Assembly: GCA_045595705.1 (NCBI GenBank)
Contig: JAZOBA010000005.1
Coordinates: 1-56,362, forward strand
Direction of reading: 5' to 3'
Source of the DNA: JAJPXI01 sp045595705
GTDB taxonomy: Bacteria; Bacillota; Clostridia; Oscillospirales; Oscillospiraceae
DNA length: 56,362 nucleotides
Below are positions 8,540 to 16,791 of the stretch, in pieces (within the stretch, counting starts at the first letter, position 1; every line of letters begins with the position of its first letter). The notes beneath the pieces were generated by a model. That model ran no database searches. It saw only the letters and a program-made list of their open reading frames with translations, and had not been told where the DNA came from. The position numbers and the translations under genes are program-made.

Positions 8540-8553
8540 CTATATATTGTGCC
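8538..8553 (+). promoter_or_regulatory. NrdR box 1
   Basis: AACTATATATTGTGCC closely resembles the published NrdR consensus (acaCwATATaTwGtgt). It overlaps the nrdG stop codon. Confidence 0.7.
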
Positions 8554-8579
8554 GAAAATCCCGGAAAACAAAATATCGT

Positions 8580-8595
8580 ACCACAATATATTGAC
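8580..8595 (+). promoter_or_regulatory. NrdR box 2, overlapping the -35 element
   Basis: ACCACAATATATTGAC is a second NrdR-like box whose centre is 42 bases from the first, close to four helical turns. It overlaps TTGACA at 8591-8596, as expected for a repressor site. Confidence 0.65.
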
Positions 8596-8620
8596 ATTTC
8601 TGGTAAAGCCGTGATACAAT
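8591..8620 (+). promoter_or_regulatory. nrdD promoter
   Basis: TTGACA at 8591-8596 and TACAAT at 8615-8620 with an 18-base spacer. A long imperfect dyad (8613-8626 against 8642-8656) begins inside the -10 element, and a second hairpin lies at 8670-8688. Confidence 0.75.
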
Positions 8621-8714
8621 GTCCGAGCCACACTTCGTGGCGGATATTGTGTCACGGTTTATTTTTTTCAGCGGACGGTTCGTCCGCTTATCTATTCAAA
8701 AGGGAGGCCTGTTT

Positions 8715-11087
8715 ATGTATCGTGTACTGAAACGAGACGGCAGCACCGTCGAATTTGAGATTTCCAAAATCAGCTCCGCGATGATCAAGGCATTCAAGGC
8801 TCAGGAAAAGCTGTATCACCCCAGTGTCATCAATATGCTGGCCCTGCAGGTCAGCGCCGACTTTGAACCCAAGGTCAAGGATGGCCTGATCGCTGTGGAA
8901 GACATTCAGGACAGCGTGGAAAAGGTCCTGTCCGATGCCGGCTACGCTGACATCGCCAAGGCATACATCCTGTACCGTAAACAGCGCGAGAAAGTGCGTA
9001 ATGTCAACTCCGCCCTGCTGAACTACAAGGATCTGGTAGACAACTACCTGCAGATCAACGACTGGCGCGTGAAGGAAAACTCCACCGTTACTTACTCGGT
9101 CGGCGGTCTGATCCTGTCCAACTCGGGTGCCATCACTGCCAACTACTGGCTCAGTGAGATCTATGACAACGAGATCGCCGAAGCACACCGCAGCGCAGCC
9201 ATCCATCTGCATGACCTGTCCATGCTGACCGGTTATTGTGCCGGTTGGTCCCTGAAGCAGCTGATTCAGGAAGGCCTTGGCGGCGTGCCCGGCAAGATCA
9301 CTTCCTCTCCCGCCGGTCATCTGTCCACTCTGTGTAATCAGATGGTCAACTTCCTGGGCATTATGCAGAATGAATGGGCCGGCGCGCAGGCATTCTCCTC
9401 CTTCGATACCTATCTGGCTCCCTTTGTCAAGGTGGACAACCTGTCCCAGAAGGAAGTCAAGCAGTGCATCCAGTCCTTCGTTTACGGCGTGAATACGCCC
9501 TCCCGTTGGGGTACTCAGGCTCCCTTCTCCAACATTACTCTGGACTGGGTTGTGCCCAAGGACCTGGCTGATCAGCCTGCCATCGTGGGCGGCAAGGAGA
9601 TGGATTTCACTTACGGTGACTGTAAGAAGGAAATGGACATGGTCAACAAGGCCTTCATCGAAATCATGATCGAGGGCGATGCCAATGGCCGTGGTTTCCA
9701 GTACCCCATTCCCACTTATTCCATCACCCGCGACTTTGACTGGAGCGAGACCGAGAACAACAAGCTCCTGTTTGAGATGACTGCCAAGTACGGCACTCCC
9801 TATTTCTCCAACTACATCAACTCCGACATGGAGCCCTCTGACGTGCGCTCCATGTGCTGCCGTCTGCGTCTGGACCTGCGTGAACTGCGCAAGAAGTCCG
9901 GCGGCTTCTTCGGCTCCGGCGAGTCCACCGGCTCCATCGGCGTGGTTACCATCAACCTGCCCCGTATCGCCTATTTGGCTGAGAATGAGGCTGACTTCTA
10001 TCAGCGTCTGGACAAGCTGATGGACATCTCTGCCCGTTCTTTGAAGATCAAGCGTACCGTCATCACCAAGCTGCTGGACGCTGGTTTGTATCCCTACACC
10101 AAGCGTTATCTGGGTACCTTCACCAACCACTTCTCCACCATCGGCCTGATCGGCATGAACGAAGTGGGCCTGAACGCCAAGTGGCTGCAGGCTGACCTGA
10201 CCAACGAAAAGACTCAGAAGTTTGCACAGGAAGTTCTGGACCATATGCGTGAGCGCCTGAGTGACTATCAGGAAGAGTACGGCGATCTGTACAACCTGGA
10301 GGCTACGCCTGCCGAGTCCACCACCTACCGCTTTGCAAAGCACGATAAGGAGAAGTTCCCCGGCATCATCACTGCCAATGAGAACGGCACTCCTTACTAC
10401 ACCAACTCTTCTCATCTGCCCGTGGGCTACACCGAAGATATTTTCTCCGCGCTGGAGGTTCAGGATGAACTGCAGACCCGCTACACCTCCGGTACCGTGT
10501 TCCACGCCTTCCTGGGTGAGAAATTGCCCGACTGGCAGTCCGCTGCCGCTTTGGTCAAGAAGATCGCAGAGAACTTCAAACTGCCTTACTACACCATGTC
10601 TCCCACCTACTCGGTGTGTGCCGAGCACGGCTATCTGACCGGTGAGGTGTACGCCTGTCCCCATTGCGGCAAAAAGACTGAGGTCTACAGCCGTATTACC
10701 GGTTACTACCGTCCCGTTCAGAACTGGAACGACGGTAAGAGCCAGGAGTACAAGGACCGTAAGGTGTATGACATCGCCAACTCTACTCTGAAGCGCGCCG
10801 GTATTGCCGGCAGTCAGGTGACTGCAGAAGTAGAGGAGCAGGTGGAAGTGGCCGAGAATGCCAAGGCCATTCTGTTCTCCCGTGTGACCTGTCCCAACTG
10901 CCGTGTGGCCGAGACTCTGCTGAACAAGGCCGGTTTTGCATATGAAAAGCTGATTGCCGACGACAACACCGATCTGTGCCGCCAGTACGGCGTCAAGGGT
11001 GCTCCCACTTTGGTCATTACCGACGGCACCAACTTCCAGAGTTATTACAGCGTGCCTGAGATCAAGAAGTTCCTGGCCGAGAAGTAA
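8715..11087 (+). CDS. nrdD: Anaerobic ribonucleoside-triphosphate reductase with C-terminal glutaredoxin-like domain
   Basis: 790 residues from the ATG at 8715, chosen because GGGAGG precedes it and MYRVLKRDGS is the ATP-cone start; an upstream frame-open start at 8619 falls inside the promoter. It reduces ribonucleotides to deoxyribonucleotides under anoxia. Order of parts: ATP-cone (about 1-90), catalytic barrel, zinc site with two CxxC pairs (SVCAEHGYLTGEVYACPHC), glycyl-radical region RITGYYRPVQNW. A fused redox domain follows (about 715-790): ILFSRVTCPNCRVAETLL with a CPNC active site and GVKGAPTLVI, the cis-proline signature of thioredoxin/glutaredoxin folds. The tail is not part of E. 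coli-type NrdD. trxB follows directly, suggesting a dedicated electron route. Confidence 0.95.
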   Translation: MYRVLKRDGSTVEFEISKISSAMIKAFKAQEKLYHPSVINMLALQVSADFEPKVKDGLIAVEDIQDSVEKVLSDAGYADIAKAYILYRKQREKVRNVNSALLNYKDLVDNYLQINDWRVKENSTVTYSVGGLILSNSGAITANYWLSEIYDNEIAEAHRSAAIHLHDLSMLTGYCAGWSLKQLIQEGLGGVPGKITSSPAGHLSTLCNQMVNFLGIMQNEWAGAQAFSSFDTYLAPFVKVDNLSQKEVKQCIQSFVYGVNTPSRWGTQAPFSNITLDWVVPKDLADQPAIVGGKEMDFTYGDCKKEMDMVNKAFIEIMIEGDANGRGFQYPIPTYSITRDFDWSETENNKLLFEMTAKYGTPYFSNYINSDMEPSDVRSMCCRLRLDLRELRKKSGGFFGSGESTGSIGVVTINLPRIAYLAENEADFYQRLDKLMDISARSLKIKRTVITKLLDAGLYPYTKRYLGTFTNHFSTIGLIGMNEVGLNAKWLQADLTNEKTQKFAQEVLDHMRERLSDYQEEYGDLYNLEATPAESTTYRFAKHDKEKFPGIITANENGTPYYTNSSHLPVGYTEDIFSALEVQDELQTRYTSGTVFHAFLGEKLPDWQSAAALVKKIAENFKLPYYTMSPTYSVCAEHGYLTGEVYACPHCGKKTEVYSRITGYYRPVQNWNDGKSQEYKDRKVYDIANSTLKRAGIAGSQVTAEVEEQVEVAENAKAILFSRVTCPNCRVAETLLNKAGFAYEKLIADDNTDLCRQYGVKGAPTLVITDGTNFQSYYSVPEIKKFLAEK

Positions 11088-11096
11088 GAACAAATT

Positions 11097-11129
11097 AAAA
11101 GAGCCGGGTGAACAACCCGGCTCTTTTTT
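11097..11129 (+). terminator. Terminator between nrdD and trxB
   Basis: AAAAGAGCCGGGT pairs with ACCCGGCTCTTTT around a five-base loop, then more T. The trxB ribosome site starts about 12 bases later, so any trxB transcript from upstream must read through it. Confidence 0.9.
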
Positions 11130-11154
11130 CACCGCAATATAGGAGGAAATAACG

Positions 11155-12066
11155 ATGCATGATATTCTCATTGTCGGCGGTGGCCCTGCCGGTCTGACTG
11201 CTGCTGTTTATGCTCTGCGTGCCGGTAAGAGCGTCCTGGTGATTGAAAAGGCCGGATTCGGCGGTCAAATTGCTTTTTCTCCCAAGGTGGAGAATATTCC
11301 CGGCACCATTTCCGTCAGCGGTGCCGAGTTTGCTGAGCTTTTGATCGAGCAGGCCATGAATCTGGGCGCCGATGTGGAACTGGAAAATGTGATTGGTGTG
11401 GAAAAGACCGCCGACGGTTTTGCAGTTACCACCGAAGAGGGCTCTACCTTTGAGGCAAAGGCTGTGATTCTGGCTAACGGCGTCAAGCACCGTATGCTGG
11501 GCCTTGAAGGGGAAGAAGAACTGGTCGGAAAGGGGCTGTCCTTCTGCGCCGTGTGCGATGGTGCCTTTTACACCGGACAGCATGCGGCCATGATTGGCGG
11601 CGGAAATACCGCGCTGCAGGAAGCATTGCTGTTGGCTGAGGTGTGCAGCAAGGTGACCATCGTGCAGAACCTGCCCACCTTTACCGGCGAGCAGAAGCTG
11701 GTGGATGCCCTGATGACCAAAGAAAATGTAGAGGTTATTTTCTCCACCGTAGTGTCCGGCTATCTGACCAAAGACGGTGAACTGTGTGGCCTGCGTGTGC
11801 GCAGTGAAGTGACCGGGGAAGAACGGGAAATTGCTGTGGACGGAGCCTTCCTGGCCGTCGGTTTGATGCCTCAAAACGAGAATTTTGCTCACCTGTCCGA
11901 CCTGAATCAGTGGGGATATTATGATGTGGATGAATTTTGCGTGACCAAAACTCCGGGCGTATTTGTAGCCGGTGACTGCCGCAGCAAGTACATCCGTCAG
12001 GTGACCACCGCTGCCGGCGACGGTGCTGTGGCCGCCATGGCTGCCTGCCGCTGGCTGGAAAGCTGA
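11155..12066 (+). CDS. trxB: Thioredoxin reductase-like FAD/NADPH disulfide oxidoreductase
   Basis: 303 residues, near the usual 310. The N-terminal FAD motif GGGPAGLTAAVYALRAG, active-site pair CAVC (in FCAVCDGAFY), second nucleotide-binding motif IGGGNTALQEALLLAE and C-terminal FAD motif GVFVAGDC are all intact, as in low-molecular-weight thioredoxin reductases. It would recycle thioredoxin (trxA at 22514) or the NrdD-fused glutaredoxin-like domain. It starts with ATG after AGGAGGAAATAAC. Placement right after nrdD argues for a role in deoxynucleotide synthesis. Confidence 0.9.
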   Translation: MHDILIVGGGPAGLTAAVYALRAGKSVLVIEKAGFGGQIAFSPKVENIPGTISVSGAEFAELLIEQAMNLGADVELENVIGVEKTADGFAVTTEEGSTFEAKAVILANGVKHRMLGLEGEEELVGKGLSFCAVCDGAFYTGQHAAMIGGGNTALQEALLLAEVCSKVTIVQNLPTFTGEQKLVDALMTKENVEVIFSTVVSGYLTKDGELCGLRVRSEVTGEEREIAVDGAFLAVGLMPQNENFAHLSDLNQWGYYDVDEFCVTKTPGVFVAGDCRSKYIRQVTTAAGDGAVAAMAACRWLES

Positions 12067-12084
12067 GTTCATTTTTCTGTTGCA

Positions 12085-12116
12085 GGAGCGCGCCCAAGCG
12101 GGTGCGCTCCTTTTTT
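12085..12116 (+). terminator. Terminator of trxB
   Basis: GGAGCGCGCCC pairs with GGGTGCGCTCC around AAGC and is followed by T6. Confidence 0.92.
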
Positions 12117-12134
12117 GCTCAATATGACAAGTAC

Positions 12135-12164
12135 TTGACATAAATGAGCAAAGGGTGATATTAT
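12135..12164 (+). promoter_or_regulatory. Promoter of the MarR-molybdoenzyme operon
   Basis: TTGACA at 12135-12140 and TATTAT at 12159-12164 with an 18-base spacer. It sits 30 bases before the chosen GTG start and overlaps the earlier in-frame GTG at 12155, ruling that start out. Confidence 0.75.
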
Positions 12165-12193
12165 GGAGAAAAGCACAGGAGGGAGGTCCCAGT

Positions 12194-12757
12194 GTGGAAC
12201 AGGAAGGCAAGATCATTGAACAACTGCGGCAGCTGCAGGCAGTGATGCACCGCCGGGCCTTTCATAATTTTAAGGATCACAGTGCCTATCGAGGGCAGGG
12301 AAAGATTCTGAGCATCCTGAAGGAACAGACGGAGATCAACCGCAGAGAATTGGAAGAGCGGCTGAGTATCAGCCGTCAGGGCCTGGCTGAACTGTTGAAT
12401 AAATTGGAGAAGAACGGTTGGATCCTTCGCGCACCATCCGAAACCGACCGCCGTGCGGTGGTGATTCGCCTGACGGAACAGGGACGTGCCGCGGCCGAGA
12501 CGGCCGAAGAACGAATTCACCCGCTGACCGGCCTTTTGGACTGTTTGACGCCGGAGGAACAGGCTTTGTTCAGCAATTGTCTGGAACGCATTTTAGAGAC
12601 GCAAAGCGCAGAAACAACGCACTGTATGCACTGCCGTGGGCCGGAATTCTGCAGTCATGATTATCTGAAATACGGTCACAGAAAACCCAACAAAGAATAT
12701 TGCAAGTACATTCATTTGTTTACCGATTCTGCGTGCAATGACGCGGAAACTACTTGA
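12194..12757 (+). CDS. MarR-family transcriptional regulator with cysteine-rich C-terminal tail
   Basis: 187 residues from GTG at 12194, seven bases after GGGAGG. A winged helix is visible at residues 38-95 (INRRELEERLSISRQGLAELL as recognition region, then ETDRRAVVIRLTEQG, the MarR wing). After the dimerisation helix comes an unusual tail with cysteines at 144, 147, 153, 170 and 181 plus histidines (CMHCRGPEFCSHDY, then KEYCKYIH). That could bind a metal or iron-sulfur cluster or form a redox switch; this is inference. It is the first gene of an operon, 15 bases before the molybdoenzyme, so it is probably its local regulator. Confidence 0.8.
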   Translation: MEQEGKIIEQLRQLQAVMHRRAFHNFKDHSAYRGQGKILSILKEQTEINRRELEERLSISRQGLAELLNKLEKNGWILRAPSETDRRAVVIRLTEQGRAAAETAEERIHPLTGLLDCLTPEEQALFSNCLERILETQSAETTHCMHCRGPEFCSHDYLKYGHRKPNKEYCKYIHLFTDSACNDAETT

Positions 12758-12772
12758 AGGAGGCGGCAAAGC

Positions 12773-14911
12773 ATGACCAAAACCGAACGTCTGCTCAAAG
12801 CAAAAATTCCCTGTGAGGAGACAGGGATCACTGTAAAGCACACCCTGTGTGATGTCTGTTCGCCCGGTATCCACTGCGGCGTGGATGCCTATGTAAAGAA
12901 CGGAGAGATTCTGAAACTTGAGGGAACTCCCGGTTTTATCTCCAACAAAGGTGCTCTGTGCGTGAAGGGTGCTTCCGGCCGTCAGTATGCCTACCGGGAG
13001 GATCGCATTCGGACCCCCATGCGTCGGGTAGGCCCCCGCGGCAGCGATGAGTTTGAACCCATCAGTTGGGATGAGGCCTTTTCCCTTGCAGCGGAAGGAT
13101 TGAACAAGTCCAAGGAACAGTATGGCCCTGAGGCCACCTTCTTTCTGGCTGGCTATTCCAAGTGGTTTCGCACTTTCCTGCACCGCCTGGCCTATTCCTT
13201 CGGTAGTCCGAACTATCTGAGTGAATCCAGCGCATGTTGGTGGTCGGATATTATGGCTTCCCGCTGCGTATTTGGTCACGGCACCATGGCCGATGTGCCC
13301 AACGCCGATCTGGTGCTCATATGGGGCAACGATCCCTTCACCAAGAACATCCATCAGAGCAAGATGTTTTTTGATGTGAAGGCCCGCGGCGGTAAGATTA
13401 TCGTGATAGATCCTCGCCGCAATGCAACTGCCGAACAATTGGCCGATCTGCGTCTGCAGCCCAGACTGGGTACCGACGGATATATGGCCCATGCCATGGC
13501 GCGCTATCTGATTGAGAATGACCTGTATGACAAGACGTTTGTGGAAACGTATGTTCACGGTTTTGAGCAGTACCGGGATTATGTTATGAGCTTTGATCTG
13601 GAGACTGCCGAAAAAATCTCTGGTGTGTCCGCTGCTGATATGATTACCGTGGCGGAGATGATTGCGAAAAGTCCTGCGGCTGCCCTTTGTATCGGAACCG
13701 GTCTCACCCACCGTCTGAACGGATTTAATAACAATCGTGCCATTCGGTGCCTGATGGCCATCTGTGGTCAGTTTGATAAGCCCGGCACGCTGAAACCCAG
13801 CATGGGTCCTGCTACCTTCTGTTATTCTCCTGGCGGTTTTATGTCCAAGGAGCCCAAGTACATCAACAGCGTTAAGCCGAAAGGCGCAAAACCCACCATC
13901 GGCCTGGCTCGGTTCCCTCTGTTCGCAGAGATGATGAATGAGGGCCAAAGTATGGACCTGGCCAATCAGATTCTGTCGGCAGATCCCTATCCTGTCAAGA
14001 GCGCCTTTCTGGCCGGTGTCAACCACATGATGTACCCTGACTCCAAGCGTTTTATGGAGGCGCTGAAGAGTTTGGACTTCATTGTAGCCTCGGATATTTT
14101 CTGGACCGATACCTGCCGGATTGCCGATATCGTGCTGCCTGCCTGTACCTCCTATGAACGCGGCGAAATCAAATGCTATGCCAATAAGTTCATGTTCTAC
14201 ACCAAGCCGGTTATTCCTGCCCGGTTTGAAAGCAAGAGCGACTTCGAAATCTTTTCCGGTTTGGCCAATGCGCTGGATCTGGACGACGATCTGCTGCGCA
14301 GTGATTACGATACCAACGCCCGTTGGATGCTGCAGGAGAGCTCGGGAATCAAGGACTGGGAGGCGTTCAAAGCCAGTGAGAAACCGGTTGTGGCGCCCAA
14401 TGCCGTGCCCTACGAGTGGGGTACCTGCCTGAAACAAGGTCCTCGCACACCCACCGGAAAAATTGAACTGTACAGCGAAGTGCTGGCCAAGTATACCGAA
14501 AGTCACGGTCTGGAGCCGCTGCCTGTTTACGAGGACAGCAATGACAGTGCCGATCCCGTGGAGTATCCTTTCGTGATAGCTACCGGATGCCGCAACCACA
14601 ACGCCATCCATTCCCGTCTGCACAACTGTGAGTGGCCTCGCTCTCTGCGGCCGGACGCCGCAGTGGATATCAATCCTGCGGATGCCAAAAAGCTGGGCAT
14701 CCGAACAGGGGATACGGTGGAGCTGAGTACCCCCTCCGGTGCCATTCGGGCAGCGGCCAATGTATCTCTGATTGCCAATGTGGGCGAACTGCTGATGTTC
14801 CACGGGTATAAAGAGGCCAATGTGAATGAGCTGATCCATGCCGACCATCTGGACCCCTACAGCGGATTCCCCGGCTATAAGCAGTTCCGCTGCAAACTGG
14901 CTAAAGTCTGA
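12773..14911 (+). CDS. Molybdopterin-dependent oxidoreductase, catalytic subunit, substrate unknown
   Basis: 712 residues; DMSO-reductase superfamily. An N-terminal 4Fe-4S motif is formed by C26, C29, C35 and C63 (spacing 2, 5, 27). The pterin-binding core is clear: LIWGNDPFTKN, IIVIDPRRNATAEQLADL, then a C-terminal molydopterin dinucleotide-binding domain (PFVIATGCRNHNAIHS to RTGDTVELSTPSGAI). C155 in SESSACWWS is at the position where this superfamily places its Mo or W ligand, so I read it as a cysteine-ligated enzyme, with modest confidence. There is no twin-arginine signal, so it is cytoplasmic. Neighbours supply FAD and ferredoxin subunits. I cannot assign the substrate. Confidence 0.85.
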   Translation: MTKTERLLKAKIPCEETGITVKHTLCDVCSPGIHCGVDAYVKNGEILKLEGTPGFISNKGALCVKGASGRQYAYREDRIRTPMRRVGPRGSDEFEPISWDEAFSLAAEGLNKSKEQYGPEATFFLAGYSKWFRTFLHRLAYSFGSPNYLSESSACWWSDIMASRCVFGHGTMADVPNADLVLIWGNDPFTKNIHQSKMFFDVKARGGKIIVIDPRRNATAEQLADLRLQPRLGTDGYMAHAMARYLIENDLYDKTFVETYVHGFEQYRDYVMSFDLETAEKISGVSAADMITVAEMIAKSPAAALCIGTGLTHRLNGFNNNRAIRCLMAICGQFDKPGTLKPSMGPATFCYSPGGFMSKEPKYINSVKPKGAKPTIGLARFPLFAEMMNEGQSMDLANQILSADPYPVKSAFLAGVNHMMYPDSKRFMEALKSLDFIVASDIFWTDTCRIADIVLPACTSYERGEIKCYANKFMFYTKPVIPARFESKSDFEIFSGLANALDLDDDLLRSDYDTNARWMLQESSGIKDWEAFKASEKPVVAPNAVPYEWGTCLKQGPRTPTGKIELYSEVLAKYTESHGLEPLPVYEDSNDSADPVEYPFVIATGCRNHNAIHSRLHNCEWPRSLRPDAAVDINPADAKKLGIRTGDTVELSTPSGAIRAAANVSLIANVGELLMFHGYKEANVNELIHADHLDPYSGFPGYKQFRCKLAKV

Positions 14912-14926
14912 TCGCGGGGTGACGAT

Positions 14927-16195
14927 ATGGGAAGAACAGCCATTATCGGCTTTGGCTGCGCCGGGTATCACGCAGCCAGAACCCTGCGCATGGGTGATCC
15001 GCACGGGGTCATCGATGTTTATTCCGATACTGCGCAAGCGCCCTACAACCCTATGCTGACCACCTATTTTGTCTCAGAGAAAATCCGGCAGGAAGGGATG
15101 TTCCCCTTTGGTGATCTGGAGCGGGTGCGCGAGCAATTGGGCGTGAATATCCGAACCAATGCCAAGGTAATTCGTCTGCACGCAAAGGATCGCATTGTAG
15201 AGACTGATGCAGGGCGTAGTGAACCCTATGACGATATCGTTATCTGCACGGGGGCGTATCCTGTGGTGCCGCCTTTTGCCCGCAGCCTGGCACGCAATTC
15301 CTACACCATGCGTACCGTGGAGGATGCCCGCGCTTTGGAGCGCAGACTGAATACCGGCGAAGTAAAAAGTGCCGTTGTGGTCGGTGCCCAAATGGTAGGC
15401 ATCAAGGTGGTGGAGCTGCTCTGGAAGCGGAATATCAAGACGATTCTGGTGGATATGGCACCGCGCATTTTCCCCATGTCTGCCTGTGAGGACATTTCTG
15501 CGATGATTCAAAGCAGACTGACAGAGAACGGGATTGAACAGCGCTACTCCTGCGGATTGAGCAGCGTGGAATGTACCGAACAAGGTATTTATTCCACCTT
15601 TGCTGACGGCAGCAGTGCCGAGACGGATATTATCGTGTTTTGCTCCGGTATCCGGGCCAACGTGCCTTTTGTGGATCCGGAAGAAATCAAATTGGGCCGT
15701 GCCGTGGAAGTGGACCTGCAGATGCGTACCGGTGTGCCTCACATTTATGCCTGCGGTGATTGCTGTGAAGTGCCTGATATGCAAACGGGTGTGAATTCCT
15801 CCATCGGCCTCTGGGCCAATGCCCGGGAGCAGGGGTGTGTTGCGGCACAGAATATTCTGGGGCAGCAGGTCAGCTATCAGGGCAACCTGATTCACAACAT
15901 TACCCACTTTATGGACATGGATTTCATCAGCATCGGCAACTGCAATGCGCCCGGAGAGCACATCCGTTGGGAGAATGCCCGCGACGGATGGCAGATCGAA
16001 GCCATTCTGAACGAGGGTGGAGAGGCGGAATGCATCAACATTCTGGACAATGCCAAGGTGTCCGGTCCGTTGAAGGCTCTGTTTGTCAAGCGGCTGAAGG
16101 CTCCTGATTCGCAGTTGTCACCTGCGCTGGAGATGCGCCTGCTCCGAAGCGGGGTGCCGGTTGAACTGATTGCGTTGTTGGACGGAAGAAAGTGA
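14927..16195 (+). CDS. FAD-dependent pyridine-nucleotide oxidoreductase subunit
   Basis: 422 residues. N-terminal FAD motif IIGFGCAGYHAARTL, a central NAD(P)-binding motif VVVGAQMVGIKVVELLW and the FAD closing motif IYACGDCCEVPD place it with NirB- or rubredoxin-reductase-like class I flavoproteins. The active-site CxxxxC of lipoamide dehydrogenases is absent; APYNPMLTTYF is found after the first beta strand, as in NirB-type proteins. The C-terminal 90 residues form an extra domain. The GTGACG ribosome site overlaps the upstream intergenic, 15 bases after the molybdoenzyme. Likely shuttles electrons between NAD(P)H and the ferredoxin subunit. Confidence 0.85.
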   Translation: MGRTAIIGFGCAGYHAARTLRMGDPHGVIDVYSDTAQAPYNPMLTTYFVSEKIRQEGMFPFGDLERVREQLGVNIRTNAKVIRLHAKDRIVETDAGRSEPYDDIVICTGAYPVVPPFARSLARNSYTMRTVEDARALERRLNTGEVKSAVVVGAQMVGIKVVELLWKRNIKTILVDMAPRIFPMSACEDISAMIQSRLTENGIEQRYSCGLSSVECTEQGIYSTFADGSSAETDIIVFCSGIRANVPFVDPEEIKLGRAVEVDLQMRTGVPHIYACGDCCEVPDMQTGVNSSIGLWANAREQGCVAAQNILGQQVSYQGNLIHNITHFMDMDFISIGNCNAPGEHIRWENARDGWQIEAILNEGGEAECINILDNAKVSGPLKALFVKRLKAPDSQLSPALEMRLLRSGVPVELIALLDGRK

Positions 16196-16204
16196 AGGTG
16201 GAGC

Positions 16205-16708
16205 ATGAAATATATCTTTAATCTGGATTACAGTAAATGTGTGGCCTGTGGCGCCTGCGCCGTGGCCTGTATGGATCAGAATGACACTTCGCTGAAGGAC
16301 GGAGAAAAACCCTTCCGTACCGTGGCCGCAGTGGAGCGCCCCGGAGACCCGAAGAAGGAAATTCGCTATCTTTCGGTGGGTTGTATGCACTGTGCTGCAG
16401 CACCTTGCATTGGGGCCTGTCCTGTGGGATGTCTGCAGAAAAACGAGATGGGACTGACCGAGTATGACAACGCGGCCTGTATCGGGTGCCGCAGTTGTGC
16501 CATGGCTTGCCCCTTTGGAGCGCCTACCTTTGGTCCCAGCGGAAAGATGACCAAGTGCGACGGCTGCCAGACCAGACTGGAGAATGGTATGCTGCCTGCC
16601 TGTGTGCGCGTCTGTCCTACCGGAGCACTGACCTGCATGCCCGAGGAAGAGTACCTGAAACAGCGCAAGGAGCGCACGATGCAGGCAATTGCTGACAAGA
16701 TGGAATAA
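16205..16708 (+). CDS. Four-cluster ferredoxin subunit, DmsB/NrfC-like
   Basis: 167 residues with sixteen motif cysteines in four groups: C12/C15/C18/C22 (KCVACGACAVAC), CMHCAAAPCIGAC, CIGCRSCAMAC and CDGCQTRLENGMLPACVRVC. That is the arrangement of the electron-transfer subunits of DMSO-reductase-family complexes, which carry four 4Fe-4S clusters. No signal peptide, so cytoplasmic. It follows the flavoprotein by nine bases with GAAGGTGGAG as ribosome site and is the last gene before a bidirectional terminator. Together with the two preceding genes it forms a soluble Mo-enzyme, flavoprotein and ferredoxin set. Confidence 0.92.
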   Translation: MKYIFNLDYSKCVACGACAVACMDQNDTSLKDGEKPFRTVAAVERPGDPKKEIRYLSVGCMHCAAAPCIGACPVGCLQKNEMGLTEYDNAACIGCRSCAMACPFGAPTFGPSGKMTKCDGCQTRLENGMLPACVRVCPTGALTCMPEEEYLKQRKERTMQAIADKME

Positions 16709-16715
16709 CAAATAC

Positions 16716-16750
16716 AAAATCCTCCCGTCACTGGCTGGCGGGAGGATTTT
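16716..16750. terminator. Bidirectional terminator between convergent operons
   Basis: AAAATCCTCCCG pairs with CGGGAGGATTTT; A and T runs on both sides serve both the ferredoxin gene (+) and the MATE gene (-). Confidence 0.9.
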
Positions 16751-16791
16751 GTTCTGTGTATTGATGACCTTGTTTTTGGTTGGAGAAGCAA

